34,028 nucleotides of DNA from Zwartia sp. (GTDB taxonomy: Bacteria; Pseudomonadota; Gammaproteobacteria; Burkholderiales; Burkholderiaceae_B). Positions 7,874-15,498 of this stretch are shown here, piece after piece. The position numbers were made by a program, and so were the translations under genes. Position 1 is the first letter of the stretch, and each line of letters starts with the position of its first letter. Under the pieces are notes generated by a model, which saw nothing but the letters and a program-made list of their open reading frames with translations, had not been told where the DNA came from and searched no databases. The stretch spans positions 1 through 34,028 of the forward strand of contig JAURZO010000021.1 in assembly GCA_030653405.1 (NCBI GenBank), written 5' to 3'.

Positions 7874-8578
7874 ATGAAGCCTTTCGCCTATCTTAACAAT
7901 TGGCATATTGAACAGCCGTCCACACGGTTTGATCGTGCGATTCGTGACAGCGGCTTGCCTTTGGTGGAGTTCAAAACGAATGTAGGCGAATTCCCTGCTA
8001 CGACTGATTTTTCGGGCGTATTTGTCGGCGCGAGTGTGGCGGGCGCCTACGATCAGGATGCCTGGGTGGCTCAGGCGCATGAGTCGGTGCGTCGCTTAGC
8101 GCAGGCCCAAATTCCGATGCTGGGTCTGTGTTTTGGTAGCCAACTGTTGGCATCCGCGTTGATCGGCCCTGAGCAGGTTTTTAAGCGTGGCGATCGCAAC
8201 ACGGGCTACGCCGAGGTTGAGTTCACGGATGCCGCGAGCCATGACGCGCTCACCAAGGATTTTCCCCGTCGTGTCAGGACCTTTCACTGGCACGGTGATG
8301 AGGTGAGGGCCGATCACCCTGATATGGTGATTTTGGCGCGCAACGCACACTGTGGCAACCAAATCTGGAAATGGCGGCATGGTCCGGTTTGGGGCATCCA
8401 ACCCCATCCCGAGATGGATCGTACTCAGATCTGTCAGTTCATGGAAAAAAACCGCGACTGGTTTTTAGCCGAGGGTAAAGATGTCGATGCACTGATCGCC
8501 GGTGCCGAGGAAAATGAGCAGCTAGGCGTGATTTTTGAACGCTTCATGGCGATCGTGCGAGAAAGACTGACGGCTTAA
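7874..8578 (+). CDS. Class I glutamine amidotransferase-like protein (GMP synthase GATase-type)
   Basis: Stand-alone type 1 glutamine amidotransferase domain, 234 residues, cytosolic. The triad is visible: nucleophile C86 in LGLCFGSQLLA, and H178 and E180 in WGIQPHPEMD. Family members hydrolyse glutamine or gamma-glutamyl compounds; some degrade gamma-glutamyl-polyamines, others are orphan. The ATG at 7874, with AAGGGAG eight bases upstream, is preferred over an in-frame start at 7811. The gene is single and plus-strand, and its TAA stop shares the bases TTAA with the stop of the convergent DUF2237 gene. The natural substrate cannot be inferred from the neighbours. Confidence 0.85.
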   Translation: MKPFAYLNNWHIEQPSTRFDRAIRDSGLPLVEFKTNVGEFPATTDFSGVFVGASVAGAYDQDAWVAQAHESVRRLAQAQIPMLGLCFGSQLLASALIGPEQVFKRGDRNTGYAEVEFTDAASHDALTKDFPRRVRTFHWHGDEVRADHPDMVILARNAHCGNQIWKWRHGPVWGIQPHPEMDRTQICQFMEKNRDWFLAEGKDVDALIAGAEENEQLGVIFERFMAIVRERLTA

Positions 8579-8958
8579 CTGGTCTTTGGGCTGGGTGCCG
8601 CGCAGGACTGCAGCCATTCAAGCGACACAAAATCAAGCGCGCGTTGGTGCGTGGACTCGAGCACGACCTGGGGGGCGACGCCTGCTTCAAACGCTTCTTT
8701 CCAACGGAGTGCGCACAGACACCACCGATCCCCTGGCTTGAGTCCGGGGAAACGATAGTGCGGCATCGGTGTCATCAGGTCGTTGCCTCGTTGACGCGAA
8801 AATTCCAAAAATTCCTGGGTCATTTTTGCGCAAACAACATGGGAACCGAGGTCATCGGCTTGCGTGTTGCAACAGCCATCTCTGAAATATCCAGTCAAGG
8901 GATCATAAGAACAGGCGATCAGATCCGTGCCAAGTACATTCTTGCCAAGTGCGTTCAT
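8575..8958 (-). CDS. DUF2237 family protein
   Basis: Small cytosolic protein of 127 residues in the DUF2237 family, of unknown function. Typical features are NVLGTDLIACSYDPLTGYFRDGCCNT near the start, the DLGSHVVCAKMTQEFLEFSRQRGNDL core, and PGLKPGDRWCLCALRW. Several conserved cysteines (in GCCNT, VVCAK and WCLCA) suggest metal or redox chemistry, but that is inference. Its ATG overlaps the stop of the MerR-like regulator in an ATGA junction, so the two are translationally coupled. The family is often found with genes of oxidative- or light-stress responses, which would fit the adjoining regulators. Confidence 0.85.
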   Translation of the reverse strand: MNALGKNVLGTDLIACSYDPLTGYFRDGCCNTQADDLGSHVVCAKMTQEFLEFSRQRGNDLMTPMPHYRFPGLKPGDRWCLCALRWKEAFEAGVAPQVVLESTHQRALDFVSLEWLQSCAAPSPKTS

Positions 8959-9929
8959 AATTTGATTCCTTCGTGTTGGGCCACTTTTTCAAGCGCTTGT
9001 TCAAACAGTGCTCTCGCCGTTCCGGACACAGAAGCAAGATAGTTGTGAAGTTGGCTGTCTTCGGAGCTGTTATTTAAGCACTCTTGACTGTACTGCTCAA
9101 AACTGGAGAGTTGTGTGATGAGCTCGGCGACATGACGAGGACATTCACACAGCACGTTGGTTGAAATGTTAGCCACACGCCCCAGCGTCTCGTCAGAGTA
9201 TTTGCGTGGTGGAATGACGCTTCCCAGCACGGGATCAGGCTGTGCGGTTGCCGCTTTGATTCTCATGACGGGCTGGAGTACTTCTGCGAGATCAAAATCT
9301 GAAATAGGCTCGCGTCGCACGATCATGCCCGCGCCTCGCATGGCCTGCGCGACTTGATCCCGACCGAAGTTGTACAGCACGATCACTTGTGACACGCTGT
9401 TTTTAGAAATAATCTCTTTGATGTCTCGGATGACGATCTCGTGCAGCGTGTTGACCTTGATCAAGAGGATTTCTGTGGGAGCTGAAAAGGTGTTTGTTTT
9501 AGCCACTTCCAAGTCTGCATAGATATCTGCTACTTGCAGATGACAACCACTCAGATGAGGAGAGAATTTTTTGGATTCGATCCGACCGGCAAGACCGAGG
9601 CCGACAACGGTGATCGTACCGACCTGTGTCGACAATCGTCCTTCGGCGCTGGTTGTCACGGCGTTTTGATGTTTACGGTAGAGCAGATTCAGCTCTTGTA
9701 CGTTGAGATTCGCGATGGTGCTGATGGCATGCCCTGCGTCGCTGAGTTGCTTGAGCAGGGTCGCACGCAAGAGATCTTCCTCTGCGTACATGCGATGCTG
9801 GCCATCTGTTTTAACAGGACTGAATGCGGCATAGCGAGACTCCCATACCCGCAAGGTCGGCACCGGGATGCCAGCTAATTTAGAAATTGTCCCGATTCGA
9901 TAATTGTGTTTTTTTGTATCAACGGTCAT
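8955..9929 (-). CDS. MerR-family transcriptional regulator with degenerate B12-binding-like domain (LitR/CarH-like)
   Basis: DNA-binding regulator of 324 residues. The N-terminal MerR winged helix covers residues 10-70 (YRIGTISKLAGIPVPTLRVWESRY, then GQHRMYAEEDL). The middle, about 105-215, reads as a Rossmann-like domain of the type used by LitR/CarH light regulators, but the DxHxxG cobalamin-binding motif and the W/E/H residues above the cofactor are absent. It probably does not bind B12. The tail has a conserved-looking CECPRHVAEL segment and a helical end. B12-free LitR proteins that depend on a separate LOV photoreceptor are known in Pseudomonas; whether this is one is inference. It is coupled to DUF2237 and divergent from an Rrf2/TIGR03643 pair, and the intergenic region carries 11-bp direct repeats. 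Confidence 0.8.
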   Translation of the reverse strand: MTVDTKKHNYRIGTISKLAGIPVPTLRVWESRYAAFSPVKTDGQHRMYAEEDLLRATLLKQLSDAGHAISTIANLNVQELNLLYRKHQNAVTTSAEGRLSTQVGTITVVGLGLAGRIESKKFSPHLSGCHLQVADIYADLEVAKTNTFSAPTEILLIKVNTLHEIVIRDIKEIISKNSVSQVIVLYNFGRDQVAQAMRGAGMIVRREPISDFDLAEVLQPVMRIKAATAQPDPVLGSVIPPRKYSDETLGRVANISTNVLCECPRHVAELITQLSSFEQYSQECLNNSSEDSQLHNYLASVSGTARALFEQALEKVAQHEGIKL

Positions 9930-9948
9930 TTTGTTCTCTTAAACACTA

Positions 9949-10032
9949 TATTGAATAGATATTGAATAGATTAAATCATATTTTTTAACTTTATTGAGAT
10001 ATTTGATGAGGTATTGAGTGGATTCTATTGTG
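9949..10032. promoter_or_regulatory. Divergent promoter region with 11-bp direct repeats
   Basis: The AT-rich 157 bp between the MerR-like and Rrf2-like genes contain an exact tandem repeat TATTGAATAGA at 9949-9959 and 9960-9970. Related units begin TATTGAG at 9992, TATTTGATGAG at 10000, TATTGAGTGGA at 10012 and TATTGTG at 10026. All point the same way. Direct repeats of 11 bp are the form recognised by CarH-type MerR tetramers, so autoregulation by the adjoining MerR-like protein is a reasonable inference. Confidence 0.5.
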
Positions 10033-10086
10033 AATTGACGTATATTAGAGTTTCAAACCTACTCGTCAACGGACAAAGGATTAAAA

Positions 10087-10578
10087 ATGAGCGCAAATGA
10101 ATCCAAGCATGCTCTGAGCCTTGTCGTATCGCTCGCAGCCCTGCCAAATGGTGAAGCTTTAACCACGCAAGATCTGGCTCGCAAGTTAGGTCTGTCCGTC
10201 TCATATGTCGAAAATCTACTCAAGGGCCTGCGCACACGTCAGTTTCTGAAGTCGAACCGCGGCCCCCGCGGTGGTCATCGTTTCGATGGTGATTTGTCGG
10301 GTCTGACAGTTTGGGACATCGTATCGATCTTCGGCACGGCAGAGTTGCCGCCCGCAGAACCCAGCGAGCATGGTCATGTCACGGCTTGGCTCGAAGCAGA
10401 GTATGAGCAGATCAAAAACGAGTTTTTAAAATCAGTGCCGCTTGTGAAATTACTCGGTAACCCTGCAGAAATTGATTTCTCACTCGAATGGGAACTGACG
10501 GCCGACGATTTCAAACCGATGCTCAATACACTATCACTACAAGCGGTGGAGCACGATGAGGCCGGCGCGCACGCTTAA
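10087..10578 (+). CDS. Rrf2-family transcriptional regulator without cysteines
   Basis: Winged-helix regulator of 163 residues. The N-terminal half has the Rrf2 layout: a first helix (ALSLVVSLAALPNGEALT), the recognition region TTQDLARKLGLSVSYVENLLKGLRTRQFLKSN at about 27-60, and the wing RGPRGGHRF. IscR and NsrR members bind an iron-sulfur cluster through three cysteines, but this protein contains no cysteine at all, so cluster sensing is excluded. AAAGGA precedes the ATG by eight bases. It is divergent from the MerR-like gene and followed at once by the TIGR03643 gene. Similar cysteine-free Rrf2 proteins are often annotated only by family; the ligand and targets are unknown. Confidence 0.85.
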   Translation: MSANESKHALSLVVSLAALPNGEALTTQDLARKLGLSVSYVENLLKGLRTRQFLKSNRGPRGGHRFDGDLSGLTVWDIVSIFGTAELPPAEPSEHGHVTAWLEAEYEQIKNEFLKSVPLVKLLGNPAEIDFSLEWELTADDFKPMLNTLSLQAVEHDEAGAHA

Positions 10579-10603
10579 CGGCATACTGACTGAGGCGTTT
10601 TCG

Positions 10604-10933
10604 ATGGCCGAGCAATTGACGGGCAAACGTATGACAGTCACGAGTAAGACTGACTACCGCTCGGCCACGACGCTGACAGAAAGTGAATACTCTCGCATCA
10701 TCGAGATGGCCTGGGAGGATAGGACACCCTTTGAGGCCATCAAATCTCAGTTCGGTTTAGATGAGACCCAGGTCATCATTCTGATGCGGTCCAGGCTTAA
10801 AAGATCGTCTTTTAAACTTTGGCGAACTCGCGTGACGGGTCGCGTCACAAAACATCAAATGCGCCGCCCCTCTGAAATGAATGATGGGCAGCGACATACT
10901 GCTACGCTCAGACAGCCAACACAGAGGCGATAA
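10604..10933 (+). CDS. TIGR03643 / DUF2805 family protein
   Basis: Small basic protein of 109 residues from an uncharacterised family. The family core is LTESEYSRIIEMAWEDRTPF, then EAIKSQFGLDETQVIILMR, SSFKLWRTRVTGR and TKH, from about residue 27 to 88. The helical, Arg/Lys-rich layout resembles a helix-turn-helix, so nucleic-acid binding is possible but unproven. The ATG at 10604 is preferred because GAGG lies seven bases upstream; an earlier ATG at 10556 would overlap the Rrf2 gene by 23 bp and add 16 residues. Members are often seen beside photolyase/cryptochrome and LitR-type genes, consistent with the MerR-like neighbour. Confidence 0.85.
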   Translation: MAEQLTGKRMTVTSKTDYRSATTLTESEYSRIIEMAWEDRTPFEAIKSQFGLDETQVIILMRSRLKRSSFKLWRTRVTGRVTKHQMRRPSEMNDGQRHTATLRQPTQRR

Positions 10934-10995
10934 GTCAAACTTAAGTGCCGCTCGCGTGTTAGGCTTGAGTGATGAGTTCTCGCCTAGGAATTACG

Positions 10996-11760
10996 ATGTC
11001 CATCAAAATGCTACAACCTCCTCTGACCGCACCTGAGGTTTTGCGCGATACGATTAAACAGCAGGGGTTTGCGGTCTTAAGCCCTCAAGCGGTGTCCGCG
11101 TTAAGCGGCGCTTCTCTCGCTGATTTGCAAGCGCTTGAAAATAGTTGGGATCGATTGGCGCCTGACCAGTATCTCAAGGATGGTGGACGCTATCGCTATC
11201 GACGTCATGGTAGCTATGAGGTTGATGCCTCAGGTATGAAGGTCGTGGCGCATCGCGCGCATTGGCAGCCCCTTTCCTACAACGCCTTGCACGGCGGTAT
11301 GCATCGCTGGTTTGAGCCCGTCGAGGAGCGCGTCGCTCACCAATCAGCCTGGCAGTTGCTGATTAACTTTCTGGCAAAAGTCGCCTCCGACATGCACGGT
11401 GCGCAAACCTGGTATGTCGAAGCGCATCAGTTTCGTATCGACACAGAGGGTGGCATTGGTCGTCCCACTCCCGAGGGTGCTCATCGCGATGGCGTACACC
11501 TGGTTGCAGTGTTCATGGTGGGTCGCCATCACATCAAGGGTGGTGAGACCCGTGTGTTTGATATGAATACGCCGGTTGGTCAGCGTTTTACCTTGAGTGA
11601 GCCGTGGTCGGTGTTATTGCTGGATGACGAACGCGTGATCCATGAAACCACGCCGATCCAGCCTGAGGGTGAGCGTGGATGGCGTGACACACTCGTCGTC
11701 ACGCTCAGAGCCGGTTCATTTTTGGATGATCCCGCGACGAATACTCTTGCACAGACCTGA
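10996..11760 (+). CDS. 2OG-Fe(II) dioxygenase family protein (PF10014 type)
   Basis: Predicted 2-oxoglutarate- and iron-dependent oxygenase, 254 residues, cytosolic. The metal triad is visible as H163 and D165 in EGAHRDGVHLV and H216 in ERVIHETTPI, with R230 in GWRDTLVVTL placed to bind 2-oxoglutarate. The family includes free amino-acid hydroxylases such as the Bacillus isoleucine dioxygenase, so hydroxylation of a free amino acid is plausible, but the substrate is unknown. ATG 10996 is chosen because AGGA lies six bases upstream; GTG 10969 and ATG 10972 are in frame. It ends 20 bp from the convergent CusF-like gene. Confidence 0.83.
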   Translation: MSIKMLQPPLTAPEVLRDTIKQQGFAVLSPQAVSALSGASLADLQALENSWDRLAPDQYLKDGGRYRYRRHGSYEVDASGMKVVAHRAHWQPLSYNALHGGMHRWFEPVEERVAHQSAWQLLINFLAKVASDMHGAQTWYVEAHQFRIDTEGGIGRPTPEGAHRDGVHLVAVFMVGRHHIKGGETRVFDMNTPVGQRFTLSEPWSVLLLDDERVIHETTPIQPEGERGWRDTLVVTLRAGSFLDDPATNTLAQT

Positions 11761-11771
11761 GAAAATCTCAG
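11757..11771. other. Short hairpin between convergent genes
   Basis: CTGAGA-AAA-TCTCAG is a perfect 6-bp stem spanning the stop codon of the dioxygenase gene and the gap before the CusF-like gene. There is no T-run on either strand, so it is at best a weak transcription boundary. Confidence 0.3.
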
Positions 11772-11780
11772 TGACGGTCG

Positions 11781-12077
11781 TTATTTCTTTTGAATTTTTC
11801 CGACGGAATATTGACCGTTCGTGTCGAACGCCTCAAACCTGATCTCATCGCCCGGGGCGAGGTTTTTGAGCAGTTCGGGCTGTTTGGCGACAAACACCAT
11901 TGTCATGGGTGGCATGTCCAGTGCTTTAATTTCTCCATGACGAATCGTGATTTTTTTGTTGTCCAGATCGATGCGTCGGACCACACCCTCAGCCATAGCC
12001 TGTGCGAACGCGGAGGCACCTAATCCTGCCGTACCAATAAAAATAATCACGCTAAGTGCCGCTTTTTTAATCTTCAT
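11781..12077 (-). CDS. CusF-like periplasmic copper/silver-binding protein
   Basis: Small exported metallochaperone of 98 residues. A signal peptide ends at about residue 25 (GASAFA-Q), followed by a CusF beta-barrel domain. In E. coli CusF the metal is held by one His, two Met and a capping Trp. Here H47, M58 and M60 (DMPPMTM) match the His and the two Met, but the Trp position is M55, giving an all-Met/His site. Such Met replacements may change Cu(I)/Ag(I) affinity; that is inference. The ATG at 12077 shares its A with the TAA stop of the cupredoxin gene (TAATG), so the two are tightly coupled. Last gene of the copper operon. Confidence 0.88.
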   Translation of the reverse strand: MKIKKAALSVIIFIGTAGLGASAFAQAMAEGVVRRIDLDNKKITIRHGEIKALDMPPMTMVFVAKQPELLKNLAPGDEIRFEAFDTNGQYSVGKIQKK

Positions 12078-12568
12078 TATTTGCTCCCCACGGTGATTTT
12101 GCCAACCATGCCCGCATCGTAGTGTCCTGGCAATAGGCACGCAAAATCGAATTGACCGGCACGATTAAAGTTCCAAATAATATCGGCACTTTTGGAGGGA
12201 TCGACATGGGCCATATAAGGCTCGTCGTGCTCCATATTTGGATGTTTCTTCATCATCTCAGCGTGCTCATCAAGTTCCTTTTTAGTACCGATCACAAGCT
12301 CATGCATGAGCTTGCCACTGTTCTTGACTCTGAGCCTGACGGTTTCACCTTGTTTGACGTTAATGTGCTCAGGCACGAAACGCATGGTGTCAAGCATCGT
12401 AATCTCGATCACACGCGTCACCGCGCTGGCATCGCCCGCGATGCCCCAGTCCTTTTGTTCCTTGACGACGGGATGATGAGCCTGGTGCTGTGCCGCACTA
12501 TGCGCCAGGACAGGCAACGTTGCCGTCGCGGCAGAGAGTCCAACAATGATGGAAGCGATGAGTTTCAT
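12077..12568 (-). CDS. Periplasmic cupredoxin (plastocyanin/azurin-like copper protein)
   Basis: Exported 163-residue copper protein. The signal peptide runs to about residue 22 (LPVLA-H), followed by a His-rich linker (HSAAQHQAHH) that may itself bind metal. The cupredoxin fold shows the type 1 ligands H89 (KLMHELVIG), C144, H149 and M154 (ACLLPGHYDAGM). A Met/His-rich loop at about 102-121 between the first and later ligands could be a further metal site. It is probably an electron carrier or copper-binding partner of the neighbouring multicopper oxidase, 15 bp upstream. AAGGA lies about seven bases before the ATG. Confidence 0.9.
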   Translation of the reverse strand: MKLIASIIVGLSAATATLPVLAHSAAQHQAHHPVVKEQKDWGIAGDASAVTRVIEITMLDTMRFVPEHINVKQGETVRLRVKNSGKLMHELVIGTKKELDEHAEMMKKHPNMEHDEPYMAHVDPSKSADIIWNFNRAGQFDFACLLPGHYDAGMVGKITVGSK

Positions 12569-12583
12569 GCGATGTCCTTAAAT

Positions 12584-14026
12584 TTAATGTTGATGCGATG
12601 TGCCGCCAGAGGATTGCCCTGGTTTACGCGCCTGAGCGTTGCCTGGTTCGGGCGCGGCCGGCGGGGTCGACGACTGCGTAGCTGAGGGAGTCTGGTTGTT
12701 TCGGTTGACCGGCGGTGTCGCGCCCTTGTATTCATAGGCCTGAGTGCCCGCTGGCTGCTGATACCAGCCTGGATCAGAATAGTCGTCCGGCTGTTGATCT
12801 TCTCTGACCTTTAGGGTCGTGAACATACCGCCCATGCCGATCGGACCGTAGGGGCCGGTGCCAGTCATCATTGGGATCGTGTTGGGTGGAAGTTCCATTT
12901 CCATTTCTTTCATATCGTACATGCCACGCTCGCCCATCACCATGTATTCGGGCACGACTTTCTGAATCCTTCCCACTAACCCCTGATGGTTGATGCCAAT
13001 CATCGTTGGGACATCGTGACCCATCGCGCCCATGGTGTGATGGCTCTTGTGGCAATGCATCGCCCAGTCGCCCGGTTCATCAGCGATAAATTCAATCTGT
13101 CGCATTTGTCCGACCGCGATATCGGTCGTGACTTCGGGCCAACGGGCGGAGGGCGGGACAGGACCGCCATCGGTTCCGGTGACCTCAAACTCAATGCCAT
13201 GGACATGGAACGGATGGTTGGTCATCGTCAGGTTGCCGATTCTGATGCGCACGCGATCACCGAGCTTGGCGACCATGGGCGAGATACCAGGATAGACACG
13301 GCTGTTAAAGGACCAGATGTTGAAATCAAGCATCGTGTTGACTTTAGGTGTCTTGCTGCCGGGTTCCACGTCAAAGGCATTGAGCAGTAAGCAGTAGTCT
13401 CGGTCTACTTCGCTGATCAAGGGGTGTTTGCCTTTCGGATGTGTGACCCAGAAACCCATCATGCCCATGGCCATCTGAGTCATTTCGTCGGCGTGGGGGT
13501 GATACATAAAGGTTCCGGGCCGTTTGGCGACAAACTCGTAGATAAACGTTTTCCCGACAGGAATCGGTATCTGATTCAGACCGCTCACGCCATCCATGCC
13601 ATTAGGCAAACGTTGTCCATGCCAGTGGATGGTGGTTTTTTCCGGTAAGCGATTCGTGACAAAAATCCTCACGCGGTCGCCCTCAACGACTTCAATGGTG
13701 GGGCCAGGACTTTGGCCGTTGTAACCCCACATATTTACTTTAAACCCCGGCGACATCTCCCGAACGACGGGCTCCGCGACCAAGTGAAACTCTTTGACGC
13801 CGTCTTTCATGCGGTGGGGCAGGGTCCAGCCGTTGAGCGTCACGACGGGTCTGTAGTCAGTGGCGCCCTCCAAGGATTCGGATGGTTTCCAGGGGGGGGC
13901 GGTGCCGGCACTCGTTTGATAGATCGGTTCAGGTACGCTGGCCAACGCGTGCTTGCTGACGGCTGCACCGGTGACGGTCCCCGCCAATCCGACGAGCGCA
14001 CTATGAATGAAGTCTCTGCGTTCCAT
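12584..14026 (-). CDS. Multicopper oxidase, CopA/laccase-like, Tat-exported
   Basis: Periplasmic copper enzyme of 480 residues that probably oxidises Cu(I) to less toxic Cu(II). A twin-arginine signal starts at once (MERRDFIHSALVGLAG) and ends near residue 30. All four copper motifs are present: HWHG (H134, H136), HPHAD (H176, H178), HPFHVHG (H271, H274, H276) and HCHxxxHxxxxM (H324, C325, H326, H330, M335). A Met-rich segment (GMYDMKEMEMELPP, then PMMTG and GMGGMF) could be a copper-loading region. The C-terminal 60 residues are Pro/Gln/Ser-rich, ending in HQH. The ATG at 14026 is preferred; a TTG nine bases earlier is possible and would overlap the TolC-like gene's stop. Confidence 0.92.
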   Translation of the reverse strand: MERRDFIHSALVGLAGTVTGAAVSKHALASVPEPIYQTSAGTAPPWKPSESLEGATDYRPVVTLNGWTLPHRMKDGVKEFHLVAEPVVREMSPGFKVNMWGYNGQSPGPTIEVVEGDRVRIFVTNRLPEKTTIHWHGQRLPNGMDGVSGLNQIPIPVGKTFIYEFVAKRPGTFMYHPHADEMTQMAMGMMGFWVTHPKGKHPLISEVDRDYCLLLNAFDVEPGSKTPKVNTMLDFNIWSFNSRVYPGISPMVAKLGDRVRIRIGNLTMTNHPFHVHGIEFEVTGTDGGPVPPSARWPEVTTDIAVGQMRQIEFIADEPGDWAMHCHKSHHTMGAMGHDVPTMIGINHQGLVGRIQKVVPEYMVMGERGMYDMKEMEMELPPNTIPMMTGTGPYGPIGMGGMFTTLKVREDQQPDDYSDPGWYQQPAGTQAYEYKGATPPVNRNNQTPSATQSSTPPAAPEPGNAQARKPGQSSGGTSHQH

Positions 14027-14031
14027 GCTGT

Positions 14032-15318
14032 TCAATGACCTTTGGCTGTGGAGCTATTGTTGTTCGAGTCGACGGCACTGGTGCCGGGGCCGGCATACGG
14101 TGCGCCCGCAAGGAAGGCGCGCATGTCTGTCAGGGCGATCCAGAATGCGCGCTTGGCTTGAGCCACGGCAAGCTCGGTCTGCATCTTTGCTTGCGCCTTG
14201 GCGATCAGTTCCCACGTGCTGATAAACATGCCGTTGTAGCGCATCAAGGCCTCTTCTTCGGCGCTACTGTAGAGTCGTTGCAGCTTGTTTAGAATGTCCG
14301 AAGCTTGCGTGTGTGTGGCGCGCAAGTGCTCACGGGCCTGATACAAATCAGCTTTGGCCTTGATGCGCATACGGATGGCCTCTGCACGCGCGGTAATGGC
14401 GCGATCAAGATCGTGATTCCACAGGATTTTGGTACGATCCAGCGCCGGGATCGCACTGGTCCAACTACTGGTCGCGTTCACCACAGTGTCGAGATGTTGA
14501 CGCCATTGCTCAAGCATTGCGGGTCCGACGATGCGCTCGTAGTATTGAGCATCCTTTTCGATCAAGCTGTAGCGCGGATGTCTGGCGAGCAGTTCAGCTT
14601 GTTGTTGGTCGGCTGGAGTTAACAGTTCTCCCAGGCCGGCCAGCGAAGTGGGGGCGGGCAGGCTGGCCGGGAGTTTCCACTGATCCGAGCCAATCTGTGC
14701 GAGTAGCTTCTGGCGAGCATTAAAGGCTTGCTGGTCAGCCTGAAGCAACTGGTTGCGTGCTGATTCATAGGCGATCTCGATATCGATCAGGCGATTGCGT
14801 CCCCAGTTACCGACTTTTTCCATGCGTCGCGCGAGTTCAAGCGAGACACTGGAGGCCTCCATGATGCGCCTTTGAATGTTGAGTTGCTCCTTGGCAGAGA
14901 CTGCTTCTACCCAGAGTTTATGGGTGGTTTGTTGCAGGGTCAGCAGTTGTGCGTCGCGGTTCATTTTTTCAAGGCTGCTGATGGCCTGACCGGAGATCAA
15001 GTCGGGATGCAGCATGAGCGTCGCCTGCCGGGCAGCTTGTTCAGTCAGTTCGGGTGCTGCGGGGTCCTCTTGGTAGGCGCCAAGTTTGGCGCTGCTATCA
15101 GGAACAGTGCGTCCGCGTTCGGCACGCAGCAGATCAATGTGACCGCGTTGAAAGCGTCCGACCTCCGCATTGGCATCGCGCCAACGGGTGCTGTCGTTTT
15201 GCGTGGAGGTCTGATTCGTTTGCGCGGCAAGAGGCATTGCGCTGGATAGTGCGAGGGCAAGGACAAGGTGAGGAATCAGTTGCCTGACGGGATGAGAGGT
15301 CATGTTTTGTCGCATCAT
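14032..15318 (-). CDS. TolC-family outer-membrane efflux protein
   Basis: Outer-membrane factor of 428 residues, first gene of the copper operon. A signal peptide ends near residue 33 (AMPLAAQ). The rest is mostly long amphipathic helices with two OEP repeats; ARRMEKVGNWGRNRLIDIEIAYESARNQLL and the YNGMFISTWELIAKAQAKMQTELAVAQAKRAFW stretch are typical of heavy-metal outer-membrane channels, cf. CusC/CopB groups. No RND pump or membrane-fusion gene is near, so it may pair with a pump encoded elsewhere or serve another role. The divergent regulator genes begin about 180 bp away, with a candidate box in between. Confidence 0.85.
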   Translation of the reverse strand: MMRQNMTSHPVRQLIPHLVLALALSSAMPLAAQTNQTSTQNDSTRWRDANAEVGRFQRGHIDLLRAERGRTVPDSSAKLGAYQEDPAAPELTEQAARQATLMLHPDLISGQAISSLEKMNRDAQLLTLQQTTHKLWVEAVSAKEQLNIQRRIMEASSVSLELARRMEKVGNWGRNRLIDIEIAYESARNQLLQADQQAFNARQKLLAQIGSDQWKLPASLPAPTSLAGLGELLTPADQQQAELLARHPRYSLIEKDAQYYERIVGPAMLEQWRQHLDTVVNATSSWTSAIPALDRTKILWNHDLDRAITARAEAIRMRIKAKADLYQAREHLRATHTQASDILNKLQRLYSSAEEEALMRYNGMFISTWELIAKAQAKMQTELAVAQAKRAFWIALTDMRAFLAGAPYAGPGTSAVDSNNNSSTAKGH

Positions 15319-15390
15319 TGCCTAAATTGAGTGTTTCGACTCGAGTGACACACTGTAGTGCAGGGTGGATGAGGCGGGCATGACTTGAAC

Positions 15391-15406
15391 ATTACAAAAT
15401 TGTTAT
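15391..15406. promoter_or_regulatory. Candidate CopR/CusR-type box
   Basis: ATTACAA-AA-TTGTTAT is a near-perfect inverted repeat (six of seven arm positions pair) in the space between the TolC-like and response-regulator genes. It resembles the TTACA-N-TGTAA-type sites bound by heavy-metal OmpR-type regulators. Its position, about 75 bp from the TolC-like ATG, suits control of both directions. Confidence 0.5.
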
Positions 15407-15498
15407 TTATGGTCGTATAACGCGTGTTTGAGATGAGTGCTAGGGTATATTTCAAGCGATCTCTTGAGTTGTGCGCTTGGGGGCGAGGGAGTTCAGCG

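Noticed and set aside
9300..9600. Cobalamin-binding domain in the MerR-like regulator
   Set aside because: The DxHxxG motif and the upper-cap residues of CarH/LitR are absent; only the general fold is suggested.
11757..11771. Terminator between the dioxygenase and CusF-like genes
   Set aside because: Six-bp stem without a T-run on either strand.
15424..15498. Upstream start for the response regulator at 15424
   Set aside because: The first 25 residues do not match the family, while TTG 15499 with GAGGGAG gives the standard 227-residue length.
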